A stretch of 64,000 nucleotides of DNA from Myxococcus stipitatus (lineage in GTDB: Bacteria; Myxococcota; Myxococcia; Myxococcales; Myxococcaceae). The notes beneath the pieces are model-generated. The model was not told the DNA's origin and did not search any database. It saw nothing but the letters and a program-made list of their open reading frames with translations. Below are positions 31,757-43,243 of this stretch, one piece after another (within the stretch, counting starts at the first letter, position 1; each line of letters begins with the position of its first letter). A program made the translations under genes and the position numbers. The DNA is taken from positions 1,674,001 to 1,738,000 of the forward strand of contig NZ_CP102770.1 in the NCBI RefSeq assembly GCF_038561935.1. Reading direction: 5' to 3'.

Positions 31757-32224
31757 CTAGATGGACGACGCGGACGCGGAGCCCTTGCCGCCCGCCGTGT
31801 TCAGCTCCATCAGCGCGCGGAACTCCGGCGAGTCCACCTTCATCAGGAGCAGCGACACTTCCAGCTCGCCCGGGACGCTGCCCAGCTGCAGCCTGCGCTG
31901 CTGGCCGTGCAGGAGCGCGAGCTCCGAGTGGCCTTCCGTCTCCGGCAAGAGCAGGTCCAGCTTGAGGTGGAACGACTCACCCTTGGCGCTGGGGCTCAGC
32001 ACCAGCCGGTAGTCCGCGAGGGGAGCCCCTGGACGACGGCGCTCGGCGCGCAGCGTGCGTCCCGTCTCTCCGAGCAGCTTGGGCTTGGCCACCAGCCGGC
32101 CTTCCCTCCAGACCTCCACGGCGAAGTAGAGTGGCTCTGCTCCGGCCGTCGAGGGCATCACCGCGCAAGCCAGCCCCACCAGCAGTGCCAGCCCGGCAAC
32201 CACGTCACGGAAGGTGCGGTTCAT
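31757..32224 (-). CDS. Hypothetical exported protein
   Basis: 155 residues from ATG 32224 (AAGGGA upstream). Cleavable signal peptide MNRTFRDVVAGLALLVGLAC followed by AVMPSTAGAEP. The mature part is about 125 residues, mostly beta with a Leu-rich segment (SFHLKLDLLLPETEG) and ends in a Gly/Ser tail. No family recognised. Convergent with proB. Confidence 0.78.
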   Translation of the reverse strand: MNRTFRDVVAGLALLVGLACAVMPSTAGAEPLYFAVEVWREGRLVAKPKLLGETGRTLRAERRRPGAPLADYRLVLSPSAKGESFHLKLDLLLPETEGHSELALLHGQQRRLQLGSVPGELEVSLLLMKVDSPEFRALMELNTAGGKGSASASSI

Positions 32225-32306
32225 GGTGAGGTCCCTTCTGATGCTGGCGCAGGAATATCCCAAGTCGCGCCCATAGTGCGAGCCCTCCTTGGGAGGTCCT
32301 GGATTC

Positions 32307-32333
32307 CCTACCCATAACACAAATATCCTACCC
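32307..32333. repeat. Direct repeat CCTACCC, 20 bases apart
   Basis: CCTACCC at 32307-32313 and 32327-32333, about two helical turns apart, in an AT-richer stretch between the divergent hypothetical exported protein and the first WYL gene. The spacing suits cooperative binding of a regulator to one DNA face, but two short copies can arise by chance. Confidence 0.3.
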
Positions 32334-32482
32334 GTGAATACCTGCTTGCGCGTTCAGGGTGTGCCGGATATCAGCCCGGACGCATGCGCCCCGGACGGTC
32401 TTTCTCTCCCTCTTTGCAGCCAGGCACACGCCCCTTCCTTGACCCCCCGGGGTCTGCCCGGCATCGTCGCCGACCTTCCCGA

Positions 32483-33508
32483 ATGGACCGCACTGAACGC
32501 ATCCTCGACCTCGTGGCCCTCTTGCTCGACGCGCGCGAGCCCATCTCCTGGGCCGAGCTGCGCGAGCATTTCCCCGCTGACTATGGAGGCTCGGATGACG
32601 CCGCCGAGCGCAAGTTCGAGCGGGACAAGGCGGAGCTGGTGGAGCTGGGCTTCCCGCTCACCTACGTCCAGGGAGATGACGAACGCCGCGACGGCTACAT
32701 CGTCGACCGCGACGCCTACTACCTGCCCGAAGCGGACCTGACCAAGGAGGAGCTGGCCGTGCTCTACGCCGCCGGCTCCGCGGCGCTGGCATCCGGCGTC
32801 TTCCCGGGACGGGACGACCTGGCGCACGCGCTGCGCAAGATTGGCTTCTTCGCGGGCCAGTCGCTGCCCACGCCCAGGGTCCGCATGGAGCTGGGCGCCG
32901 TGCAGGAGGGGCAGGTGAAGGAAGTCTCCGCGCGCCTGGAGCAGCTCTGGGATGCGTGCGCCGCCCGCAAGTGGGTGGAGATCTCCTACGCCAGCCCCAA
33001 GCACCCCAACGCGACCCAGCGCCGCGTGGACCCGTATGGCCTGGCGCTGCGGCGAGGCGTCTGGACGCTGGTGGGGCACTGCCACCTGCGCGGCGGCCTG
33101 CGCACGTTCCACGTCCACCGCGTCCGTGAGCTGAAGGTGAACACCGCGCGTCCGCGCACGCCGGACTTCCACGTGCCGGAGGACTTCTCGCTCGACAGCC
33201 ACGTGGCGTACTTCCCGTGGCAGCACCGCTTCCACGAGCCCGTGGAGGTGGTGTTGCGCTTGTCGGGCACGCTGGCGTCGCGGGCCTCGGGGCTCTTCCC
33301 GGGGGCGACGCTGGAGCCGATGGGCGAGGGGCTCACGCTCGCGAAGCTGCGGGTGAGCTTCCTGGACGGTCTGGCGCGCTTCTGCCTCTCGCTGGGCGCG
33401 GACTGTGTCGTGGAGGGACCGGAGAGTGCCCGGTCCAGGTTGAGGGAGATGGCCGCGCGAGTCGCCAACCGCCACGCGGACGCGCTCGAGGGGAAGGTGA
33501 CGGCATGA
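32483..33508 (+). CDS. WYL-domain transcriptional regulator (first of pair)
   Basis: 341 residues from ATG 32483. An N-terminal helix-turn-helix (ILDLVALLLDAREPISWAELREHF, then ERKFERDKAELVELGFPL) is followed by a WYL domain (about 170-250: WVEISYASPK, RRVDPYGLALRRGVWTLVGHCHLR). WYL domains sense nucleic-acid or nucleotide ligands; tandem WYL pairs such as PafBC control DNA-damage genes in actinobacteria. Coupled by ATGA overlap to the second WYL gene. The target is unknown. Confidence 0.9.
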   Translation: MDRTERILDLVALLLDAREPISWAELREHFPADYGGSDDAAERKFERDKAELVELGFPLTYVQGDDERRDGYIVDRDAYYLPEADLTKEELAVLYAAGSAALASGVFPGRDDLAHALRKIGFFAGQSLPTPRVRMELGAVQEGQVKEVSARLEQLWDACAARKWVEISYASPKHPNATQRRVDPYGLALRRGVWTLVGHCHLRGGLRTFHVHRVRELKVNTARPRTPDFHVPEDFSLDSHVAYFPWQHRFHEPVEVVLRLSGTLASRASGLFPGATLEPMGEGLTLAKLRVSFLDGLARFCLSLGADCVVEGPESARSRLREMAARVANRHADALEGKVTA

Positions 33509-34434
33509 GCAACGTCCACGAGCGGCTTCGCCGCCTGCTGTTCCTGGTTCCGTACGTGTCCAAGAACCCCGGCGTCACGGTGGAGGCGCTCGCGCGCGCC
33601 CTCAACGTCAGCCGGGAGGACCTGCTGGAGGAGCTGGACCTGCTCACGTGCGTGGGCCGGCCCCCGTTCAATCCCGACGACTACATCGACATCTACGTGG
33701 ACAATGACCGCGTCTACGTGGACCTGGACCAGCGGCTGTTCGCGCCGCCTCGGCTGACGGCGGGAGAGGCCGCGGCGCTGGCCGCGTCGGCGGAGCTCCT
33801 GCGCCCGGCCGCGGGCGACGCGCTCCAGAGCGCCCTCCAGAAGCTGGAGCGCGTGCTGCCACCCCACGTGCGTGAGCGCTACCGCGAAATGTATCGAAAG
33901 ATTGACGCCTCCGCGGAGGCGCCCCAGGCGCTGGGCCCGCTGACGCGGGCCATCCTCGAGCGGCGGGAGGTGACGTTCGGCTACGCCAGCCCCGGCCGTC
34001 CCGCGGAGCCTCGCCAGGTGCGGCCTTATGAGCTGCTCAGCCACCGGGGACAGTGGTATCTCCAGGGCTTCTGCCACACCCGGCAGGACTCCCGCCTGTT
34101 CCGGCTGGACCGCATGGAGGACATCGTCATCACCGATACGCCGTTCGTCCTCCCGCCCGACGCCCGGGCGGATGTCCCCAACCCGGCCCGGAGCCGCTCC
34201 GAGGACTCCGTGCGTGTGCGTTTCTCACCCGTGGCGGCACCCTACGTGAAGGAGCGCTTCGGGCAGGACGCCCGGCCGCTCGCGGATGGCGGGGTGGAGG
34301 TCCTGGTGGCGGGTGACAGCGAGCGGTGGCTCACCCAGTGGGTGCTGTCGTTCGGGGGCGAGGCGGAGGTGGTGGAACCGGTCTCCGCGCGTGCCGCCGT
34401 TGCCCGGGCGGCTCGTGCCTCGATAGGATTGTAG
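33505..34434 (+). CDS. WYL-domain transcriptional regulator (second of pair)
   Basis: 309 residues; ATG 33505 overlaps the previous stop. N-terminal HTH-like region (LLFLVPYVSKNPGVTVEALARALNVSREDLLEEL) and a WYL domain (VTFGYASPGRPAEPRQVRPYELLSHRGQWYLQGFCH, quoted in parts: the RPYELL and GQWYLQGF strands). The pair probably works as a heterodimer. Eight bases downstream starts an FHA membrane protein, so all three may be one transcript. Confidence 0.9.
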   Translation: MSNVHERLRRLLFLVPYVSKNPGVTVEALARALNVSREDLLEELDLLTCVGRPPFNPDDYIDIYVDNDRVYVDLDQRLFAPPRLTAGEAAALAASAELLRPAAGDALQSALQKLERVLPPHVRERYREMYRKIDASAEAPQALGPLTRAILERREVTFGYASPGRPAEPRQVRPYELLSHRGQWYLQGFCHTRQDSRLFRLDRMEDIVITDTPFVLPPDARADVPNPARSRSEDSVRVRFSPVAAPYVKERFGQDARPLADGGVEVLVAGDSERWLTQWVLSFGGEAEVVEPVSARAAVARAARASIGL

Positions 34435-34441
34435 GCGCCCC

Positions 34442-36037
34442 ATGCCTTTCCAGCTGACGATCTCCGAGGGAAAAGACGCCGGCAAGGAGTTCGTCTTCGA
34501 CCAGGACTCCGTGCTCATCGGTCGTACGTCCGAATGTGACGTCGTCCTGTACGACCCTGGTGTGTCCCGCCGCCACTGCCGCCTGTTCCTCGACGGAGAC
34601 GCCTACAGCGTCGAGGACCAGGGCAGCGCCAACGGCACCCTGCTCAACGGCTCCGCCGTGCAGACCCAGGCCCTGGAGGACGGCGACAAGCTGACCCTGG
34701 GGCCGGTGACGTTCATCTTCACCCTGATGACGGCGGAGTCCTCCACGGGCGAGGAGGAGCTGCCCGCGGGCGCGGAGGACGGCGCGAACAGCACGCGCAT
34801 CGTCTCCGTGGATGCCCTCAAGCGTCAGCGCAACAAGGGCGTGGCCCTGGCTCCGGACGGGGCGGATGAGAACGCCCTGGAGGAGATGCGTCAGGGGGCC
34901 ACTCGCAACAACCTGCGCGCGCTGCGGCCCGCCTCGGGCGGCACCAGTGGCTCGCGCGCGGCCGTGGCGGCGTCGGAGCCCGCGGCCATCGAGCGCGCGG
35001 GGAGTTCCTCGCCCGCACCGCGCCGGCCTGCCCGAGCGGAGAGCTCGGCGCCCGTGCGCGCGCGTCCCCAGGCCAGCGCCGGGGCCAGCGCCCTGTCCGC
35101 CGCGGAGCGAGCCCGCATCCGCCGTGAGTCCCCCGGTCTGGTGGCGAGCGCCAAGCTGTTCTGGGCGGACGCCAGCAACGCGGTGCGCGGCGGTGTGATT
35201 GGCGGTGGCGTCGCGGTGGTGCTGGGCATCTTCGGCCTTCTGTACTGGCTGGTCCTGAGCGGCTCGGACACCGGGCCCGTGGGCGAGGAGCCCGCGATGC
35301 TCACCCGTCAGCCCATCCGCGACTCGTTCGGCCTGGGGCCGGACGTGACGTGGGCCCGGGCGGACATGAAGATCTTCGAGTGGGAGTACACCGCCGCCAC
35401 CCGCGCGGTGGTCATCCTCCACTACCAGGCGCAGGGCATCTCGAAGGACGAGGTGATGGTCAGCGTCAACGGCGTGGACGTGGGCAAGGTGCCCCCGGAC
35501 ACGCTGGCCAGCCAGGACCGCGCGCTGGAGCTGATGATTCCGTCCCAGCACCTGAAGAAGGGCGAGCCCAACCGCATCGTCTTCGACAACACCAAGAATC
35601 CGCCAGGCGAGGACCCCTGGCGCATCTGGAACATCTGGGTCGAGAGCGCGCTGCTGCCGGAGCTGCTGCCCGAGGAGCTCGTGCGTCAGGCCACCGAGTC
35701 CTACAAGCGCGGCCGGAAGAACAACGACACGCCGGACATCGGCGCCCGCAACCGCTACGAGGCGTGGAAGTCCTTCCGCGAGGCGTGGCTGATGCTGGAG
35801 GCCCACCCGGAGCCCAAGCCGGACCTCTACTACGAGGCCCAGGAGCGCATGAAGGTCGCGCAGCAGGAGCTGGACAGGACCTGCGCCAAGCTGCTGCTCG
35901 AGGTGGAGGGCTACTACAACCAGGGCAACTACAAGGGCGCCTCCGCCACCCTGGACCACGTGAAGCAGTACTTCCCCGAGTACGACCAGCCCTGTGCCAC
36001 CCGCGCGGAGAACAAGCGCGAGGAGTACGGGCTGTAG
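34442..36037 (+). CDS. FHA-domain single-pass membrane protein
   Basis: 531 residues. N-terminal FHA domain (about 1-100: LIGRTSECDVVLYDPG, SRRHCRLF, GSANGTLLNG). An acidic, Ser/Ala/Arg-rich linker follows to about 245, then one transmembrane helix (GVAVVLGIFGLLYWLVLSG, about 255-275). The extracytoplasmic part has a beta region with IFEWEYTAATRAVVILHYQ and a helical C-terminus (EAQERMKVAQQELDRTCAK, EGYYNQGNYKGASATLDHV) with a TPR-like look. FHA binds phosphothreonine, so it probably couples kinase signals to an envelope function. The layout is reminiscent of SctD/PrgH-type ring proteins, but no secretion genes are near. Confidence 0.88.
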   Translation: MPFQLTISEGKDAGKEFVFDQDSVLIGRTSECDVVLYDPGVSRRHCRLFLDGDAYSVEDQGSANGTLLNGSAVQTQALEDGDKLTLGPVTFIFTLMTAESSTGEEELPAGAEDGANSTRIVSVDALKRQRNKGVALAPDGADENALEEMRQGATRNNLRALRPASGGTSGSRAAVAASEPAAIERAGSSSPAPRRPARAESSAPVRARPQASAGASALSAAERARIRRESPGLVASAKLFWADASNAVRGGVIGGGVAVVLGIFGLLYWLVLSGSDTGPVGEEPAMLTRQPIRDSFGLGPDVTWARADMKIFEWEYTAATRAVVILHYQAQGISKDEVMVSVNGVDVGKVPPDTLASQDRALELMIPSQHLKKGEPNRIVFDNTKNPPGEDPWRIWNIWVESALLPELLPEELVRQATESYKRGRKNNDTPDIGARNRYEAWKSFREAWLMLEAHPEPKPDLYYEAQERMKVAQQELDRTCAKLLLEVEGYYNQGNYKGASATLDHVKQYFPEYDQPCATRAENKREEYGL

Positions 36038-36055
36038 AAGTCCCGGGGGTCGCGG

Positions 36056-36076
36056 CGGGCGCTTTACGTCCGCCCG
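36056..36076 (+). terminator. Possible terminator after the FHA gene
   Basis: CGGGCG (36056-36061) pairs with CGCCCG (36071-36076) around a 9-base loop, 18 bases past the FHA membrane protein stop. No U tract follows, so this is tentative. Confidence 0.3.
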
Positions 36077-36161
36077 TGGACGCCTGTCCCGCCCCCGAGG
36101 GCTGTTTCAGCGGCCCCAGGGGGTTGCCGCTCCGTGAGGTCGTCCTCAACGTAAGGGCGCC

Positions 36162-37460
36162 ATGCGCGACCTGGAGGCGACGAGCGGGGCGGAGGCGGAA
36201 TCCCAGGGCGGCTCGCGCCGACGGGCGGTGACGCTCCCGTCCGAGCCCGACGCGGCGCGCTCCCCGGGCGGGTGCCTGGTGGAAGAGGCGCCCTCGCCGC
36301 TGTGGAGCTCCGGTGTCTCCCCGCTGCTGCTCGCGCGCTACTACCTGCCTCGTGGGCATGTGGTGTCTCGCGGCAACACCTGCGTGCTGCTGCGCGATGG
36401 CGTGGAGGCCTACCCGGCGATGCTGGAGGCCATCCGCGGCGCCCGGCGCTACATCCGCCTGGAGACGTACATGTTCATCACCGACGCCGTCGGTGAGCTG
36501 TTCGGCCAGGCGCTCGCGGAGGCCGCCGAGCGCGGCGTGCACGTGAAGGTGCTCTACGACGCGGTGGGCTCGTGGACGAGCCGCAGGGGCTTCTTCGAGG
36601 CGCTGCGCCAGCGGGGCGTGGACATCCGCCTCTTCAAGCCCTTCAGCCTGTCGCGCGGGTGGCGCCACCTGGTGCGCCGGGACCACCGCAAGATTCTCGT
36701 CGTCGACGGCGAGGTGGCTTTCACGGGCGGCGTGAACATCTCCGCGCACTGGGCGCCGGAGGGGCAGGGCGGGGGCTGGCGCGACGACGTGCTGCGCATC
36801 GAGGGGCCCGCCGTCCACGCGCTGGAGCGGCGCTTCCTGGCCACCTGGCGGCTGATGTTCCAGGACCGCTTCCACCGCTGGACGCAGGGCCTGCACCGGT
36901 GGCGAAGGCGTCCGGTGGGCCGGGGCCACGTGGGCGTGGCGGTGCTGTCCAGCCGCCGGGGCATCCACCGGGCCTATCTGCACGCCATCCAGCGGGCGCG
37001 GCGCAGCGTGCTCATCGCCGCGGCGTACTTCGTTCCGGACCGGCGGCTGGTGGCGGTGCTGCGCGACGCGGCCCGGCGGGGCGTGGAGGTGCGCCTGCTC
37101 CTCAACGCTCGCAGCGACCACCCCCTGCTGGAGTTCGTCTCCCGGACCTTCTACGAGAAGCTGCTGGGCGCGGGCGTCCGCATCTTCGAGTGGCAGCGGG
37201 GCGTGCTCCACGCGAAGACCGCCGTGGTGGACGGCGCCTGGGGCACCGTGGGCTCCTTCAACCTGGAGCGGCTGAGCCTGGCCTTCAACCACGAGGTCAA
37301 CGCCGTCTTCGCCGACCCCCGCCTGGGGCGCCGCCTGGAGGAGTCGTTCCGGGAGGACTGCACGGGCTGCCGGGAGGTGACGCTGGCGGAGTTCCGCCGC
37401 CGGCCCCTGTGGCGCAAGCTGCTGGAGCGCATCCTGGTCTCCCTGCGCGAACGGCTCTGA
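36162..37460 (+). CDS. Phospholipase D-family cardiolipin synthase-like protein
   Basis: 432 residues. Two HKD catalytic motifs: HRKILVVDGEVAFTGGVNIS and HAKTAVVDGAWGTVGSFNLE, each H-x-K-x4-D followed by G-G/S-x-N. This is the arrangement of bacterial cardiolipin synthases (two phosphatidylglycerols to cardiolipin) rather than secreted PLDs. The N-terminal about 60 residues are basic and low complexity with no transmembrane helices of ClsA type, closer to ClsB/ClsC-type soluble forms. AAGGG precedes ATG 36162. Confidence 0.9.
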   Translation: MRDLEATSGAEAESQGGSRRRAVTLPSEPDAARSPGGCLVEEAPSPLWSSGVSPLLLARYYLPRGHVVSRGNTCVLLRDGVEAYPAMLEAIRGARRYIRLETYMFITDAVGELFGQALAEAAERGVHVKVLYDAVGSWTSRRGFFEALRQRGVDIRLFKPFSLSRGWRHLVRRDHRKILVVDGEVAFTGGVNISAHWAPEGQGGGWRDDVLRIEGPAVHALERRFLATWRLMFQDRFHRWTQGLHRWRRRPVGRGHVGVAVLSSRRGIHRAYLHAIQRARRSVLIAAAYFVPDRRLVAVLRDAARRGVEVRLLLNARSDHPLLEFVSRTFYEKLLGAGVRIFEWQRGVLHAKTAVVDGAWGTVGSFNLERLSLAFNHEVNAVFADPRLGRRLEESFREDCTGCREVTLAEFRRRPLWRKLLERILVSLRERL

Positions 37461-37607
37461 CGACTCGGGGGTTGTCCTTCGCGCTCCCGCCCGTTACGGA
37501 CGGGGTGTTGAAGCAGACACTCCCCAGGCCGGGGCATGGTTCCGATGAGCGGGGCTGGACCCTTGCTGGGGCAACAGTCCATCGCTGGATGCGCGTGCAG
37601 GAACCCT

Positions 37608-37636
37608 TTGCAACGCGTCAACAGCATGCCTAGAAG
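37608..37636 (+). promoter_or_regulatory. Candidate sigma-70 promoter for aconitase
   Basis: TTGCAA (37608-37613), a 17-base spacer, then TAGAAG (37631-37636), about 37 bases before the acnA start. Spacing is ideal but both hexamers are weak matches. A CCCGT/ACGGG hairpin at 37490-37504 farther upstream may end the preceding transcript. Confidence 0.35.
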
Positions 37637-37672
37637 GTCCCACATCCTGCGCACGGAAGGACGGCACCGCAC

Positions 37673-40405
<2,733 letters not shown>

Positions 40406-40460
40406 TCAGGAAGAGAGAGGCTGGCACCTGCTTTCCTCGGCGGGTGCTGGACTCGCACAG

Positions 40461-40493
40461 CGGCCCGGAGTGCCCACGCGGCGCTCCGGGCCG
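40461..40493. terminator. Strong hairpin between acnA and HD hydrolase gene
   Basis: Perfect 10-bp stem CGGCCCGGAG (40461-40470) with CTCCGGGCCG (40484-40493), 13-base loop. It lies between convergent stops at 40405 and 40501, without a U tract. Probably serves both strands. Confidence 0.6.
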
Positions 40494-40500
40494 TGGTGTC

Positions 40501-40923
40501 TCAGGGCTCTCGCAGGCGGGCCCAGGCGGCGCGGTAGCGGGCGAGCCGCTCCGTGTCCTTGGCCGTCACCGCCGTCAGGCGGCGCACGTCCATGTTGTCC
40601 TCCAGGTCCGCGAGCTTCACCCGGCGCGCCAGGGCGTCTGGCCGCAGCCGCTCGATGAAGGCCTCGTAGGACTCGCCCTCGCGCCGGGTGAGCCCCTCCA
40701 GCGCGCGCAGCACCGCTTCCGGGTAGCCGCGCTCACGCAGGCGCTCCAGCGTCCAGGGCGTGTCCTCCACCACGTCGTGGAGGACGGCGACGGTGCGCTC
40801 CTCCTCCGTCTCCAGCTTCAGCATCAGCCTCAGCGGGTGCAGCACATAGGGCTGGCCCGCCTTGTCCCGCTGTCCGCGATGCGCCTCCACCGCGAGGGCG
40901 ATCGCATCTTCAAGCGTGGGCAT
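40501..40923 (-). CDS. Small HD-domain phosphohydrolase
   Basis: 140 residues from ATG 40923 (GGAAGGA about 8 bases upstream); an in-frame ATG at 40956 has no spaced Shine-Dalgarno. Sequence MPTLEDAIALAVEAHRGQ, then HPLRLML, VLHDVVEDTP (the HD pair) and VKLADLEDNM is the HD core of RelA/SpoT-type and MESH1-like hydrolases. It lacks synthetase and TGS domains. It may be a small (p)ppGpp hydrolase or another nucleotide pyrophosphohydrolase; this is family-level inference. Confidence 0.85.
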   Translation of the reverse strand: MPTLEDAIALAVEAHRGQRDKAGQPYVLHPLRLMLKLETEEERTVAVLHDVVEDTPWTLERLRERGYPEAVLRALEGLTRREGESYEAFIERLRPDALARRVKLADLEDNMDVRRLTAVTAKDTERLARYRAAWARLREP

Positions 40924-41004
40924 TCCAGGGTCCTTCCGAGAGGGTGTGGCCTCCATCCTCCCACGCCCGCCGAGGTGCGAGCGCGGGAGAAGACGGGCCT
41001 CTCG

Positions 41005-41622
41005 TCAGTTGCAGTTGCCCGCGCCGGTGCCCGCGTTGCCCTGGGAGCAGTTGGTGCCGCCGCCGCCGTTGTAGCTGAGCAGTCCCTCCAGCGCGAGCGT
41101 GGTGGCGTCCTGCGAGCCGTCGTTCCGGCGCGGGCGCAGCGTCTTGGAGATGCAGATGGCGCCCACCACCGCGACCTGGTCGTTGTCGCGCCGCCAGTTG
41201 GTGGGCAGCGGGTCGAACTCGTCCTCGTTGTCGCGGATGTAGAGGAACACATCCATCTTGCCGTCGCCGTCCACGTCCGCGAAGAGCTCCGGGTGCGCGC
41301 TGAGCAGCGCGGGAGACTCCGGGTCCGCGGGCGTGGGGTTGAACGTCGAGGGCACCGGGTCGTAGCTGCTCGGCGCGGAGAGGAAGGTGTTCCAGGTGGC
41401 GTAGTTGCGCCCGAAGTAGCTGCGCGCCAGCTGGAGGCCGCTCTCCGCGCAGCTCTGCCGCTGGCCCGCGCGCGCGTGGGAGACGGCGCGCACGCGCTCA
41501 CCGCCCGCGTACACCATCAGGCTGCCGACGAGCCCCAGCAGGATGAGGACGAGCATGACGACGACCAGCAGCGTGGCGCCGCGCGGGGAAGGATGCAGGG
41601 ACTTTCGCATCGCGAGGCTCAC
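41005..41622 (-). CDS. pilX: PilX-like minor pilin
   Basis: 205 residues from GTG 41622, overlapping the PilW stop; ATG 41610 is also possible. Class III prepilin N-terminus: PRG, then ATLLVVVMLVLILLGLVGSL. There is no Glu at position 5 of the mature form, as in PilX/GspK tip pilins. The globular part has DVDGDGKMD (Asp116, 118, 120, 124), an EF-hand-type calcium loop, and three cysteines. Last gene of the pilY1-pilV-pilW-pilX operon. In M. xanthus the minor pilins and PilY1 form a priming complex at the type IV pilus tip (established). Confidence 0.85.
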   Translation of the reverse strand: MSLAMRKSLHPSPRGATLLVVVMLVLILLGLVGSLMVYAGGERVRAVSHARAGQRQSCAESGLQLARSYFGRNYATWNTFLSAPSSYDPVPSTFNPTPADPESPALLSAHPELFADVDGDGKMDVFLYIRDNEDEFDPLPTNWRRDNDQVAVVGAICISKTLRPRRNDGSQDATTLALEGLLSYNGGGGTNCSQGNAGTGAGNCN

Positions 41623-42662
41623 AGGTTGGCGGCCGCCAGGTTCGGCAGCTCCAGGCGGCGGGTGTAGAGGCTGCGGTAGAGGCCATCCGCGGCGACCGTG
41701 GCGGGCGGCGCGTAGTTTTCCACGGCGATGGGCTTGTCGTCATCCAGCACGGCGGTGCTCTGGGTGTTGCGGCGCTGGTTGCGGCCGGTGGCCACCACGT
41801 TGATGCGCACCGCGCGCAGCCCTGGCGCGAAGGCGGGCGGGAGCCCGTGCTGCCACGTGTAGAGCGCGGGGTCCTCCTGGCCGGTGGCGTCGAAGCCGAA
41901 GGCCACCTGCAGGTTCTCCACGTTCTCCTGCACGACCATGACCGGGCTCGTCGCCGGGTCCACGTCCGAGAAGGGCCGCCCCGTCGGGTCCACCTGGAGC
42001 CGCCCGTCCGCGCGCATCAGCGACGGCCGCCCCGTCGTGGGGTGGGGGGCGATGAAGAAGTGCACCAGCCGCACCGGATACACGAGGTCGCCCACCTGGT
42101 AGCCCCCCTTCTCCGGTGCGTTGGAGAAGCCGCTGACGGTGGACTCGGCGTACTGCACCTGTCCAGGCGTCCCGGGGCTCGCGGGGGTGGTGGTGACCTG
42201 GGAGAGGAGGGCCGCGCTCGTCATGTTGCTGACCAGGTGGAGCGAGTCCGGCTTGAAGCCCTGCGTGCAGTTGACGTGGATGACCCCCACGCCCGGCCGC
42301 ACCACGGAGGCCGCGGAGCCCTGGTCGACACACGGCTCGCTCAGGTAGTCGCGGTCCGGCACCACCAGCCACAGGTCATCGCCGCTGGCGCCGTCGCTCC
42401 CGAAGATGGCGTTGATGCGCGTGGGCGTGCCTCCCTGGGACACCCAGATGCCGCCGGGCGCGCCGGCACCGGCCTGGCGCACCATGTTCAGGATGGCCTC
42501 GCCCGCGAGCCGGGAGGCGTCGTGGCTGTCCGCCGTGTGCTCCGTGTTGTGGATGATGCGGCTGCCAGCCACCACGAGCGCCGAGGCGGCCGCGATGATG
42601 ATGGCCGAGAGGGCCAGGGCCACCATGATTTCGAGCAACGTCATTCCGCGGGGGGCTCTCAT
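41619..42662 (-). CDS. pilW: PilW-like minor pilin
   Basis: 347 residues. Class III prepilin signal RGMTLLEIMVALALSAII with Glu5 in the mature form; PilD should cleave after Gly. The rest is a large pilin globular domain with hydrophobic strands and cysteines (DSLHLVSNMTS, VVPDRDYLSEPCVDQG). The start overlaps the PilV stop by 4 bases and the stop overlaps the PilX start, so translation is coupled throughout. Part of the PilY1 tip complex. Confidence 0.88.
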   Translation of the reverse strand: MRAPRGMTLLEIMVALALSAIIIAAASALVVAGSRIIHNTEHTADSHDASRLAGEAILNMVRQAGAGAPGGIWVSQGGTPTRINAIFGSDGASGDDLWLVVPDRDYLSEPCVDQGSAASVVRPGVGVIHVNCTQGFKPDSLHLVSNMTSAALLSQVTTTPASPGTPGQVQYAESTVSGFSNAPEKGGYQVGDLVYPVRLVHFFIAPHPTTGRPSLMRADGRLQVDPTGRPFSDVDPATSPVMVVQENVENLQVAFGFDATGQEDPALYTWQHGLPPAFAPGLRAVRINVVATGRNQRRNTQSTAVLDDDKPIAVENYAPPATVAADGLYRSLYTRRLELPNLAAANL

Positions 42663-43243
42663 TGGACGAACACCTCGTTGTGGGACTGCGCTCGCTCGGC
42701 GGTGTCGCCCTTGCGCACCACGCGGGTCCAGACCGTCACCGGCCGCGAGCCCGGGGGCAGGAGCGCGGCGGCGGCGGCGGGAGGGTCCGTCGGCAGGCCC
42801 TTCGTCACGAGCCTCTCGCGGCAGTACGTGCCCTCCGGCAGCGCCGTGTCGTTACAGGCCGTGCCGGCGGGGATGCCGGTGAGGGGCTCCACCAGCCCGG
42901 AGGCGGAGAGCTTGAAGTAGGCGCCGGTGCTGGGGTCTCCCGCGACGGCGACGCTCGTGTCCACCTTCCACGGCGCGGTGCCGGGCGCCAGGTCCGTGGG
43001 GAAGGTGGCGGGACGCACCACGGCCTCGGAGAGCAGCGGCGCCTTGGAGGCAAGCCACAGCCGCTGGGTGCTCGCCTCGAGCAGCAGGCGCTTCACCTGG
43101 AGGAGCTGTCCGTCATGCACGTCGCGGGAGGCGAACACCATGCCGCCCACCGCGCCGGTGGCGGCGAGCGCCAGCACCGCCATGGCGATGAGCACCTCGA
43201 TGAGGGTGGCGCCCCGGCGGAGCGCGCGAGAAGTCGAGCTCAT
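42659..43243 (-). CDS. pilV: PilV-like minor pilin
   Basis: 194 residues. Class III signal RGATLIEVLIAMAVLALAA with Glu5 in the mature form. The globular part is short and contains a cysteine pair near the C-terminus (TACNDTALPEGTYCRE). Coupled by 4-base overlaps to pilY1 upstream and pilW downstream. Confidence 0.88.
   Translation of the reverse strand: MSSTSRALRRGATLIEVLIAMAVLALAATGAVGGMVFASRDVHDGQLLQVKRLLLEASTQRLWLASKAPLLSEAVVRPATFPTDLAPGTAPWKVDTSVAVAGDPSTGAYFKLSASGLVEPLTGIPAGTACNDTALPEGTYCRERLVTKGLPTDPPAAAAALLPPGSRPVTVWTRVVRKGDTAERAQSHNEVFVQ

Noticed and set aside
32483..34434. WYL pair as regulators of a CRISPR or phage-defence locus
   Set aside because: No repeats, cas genes, nucleases, toxins or defence genes were found nearby.
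34442..36037. Type III secretion ring protein
   Set aside because: Only the domain layout matches; no other secretion-system genes are in the window. Kept as a low-interest observation.
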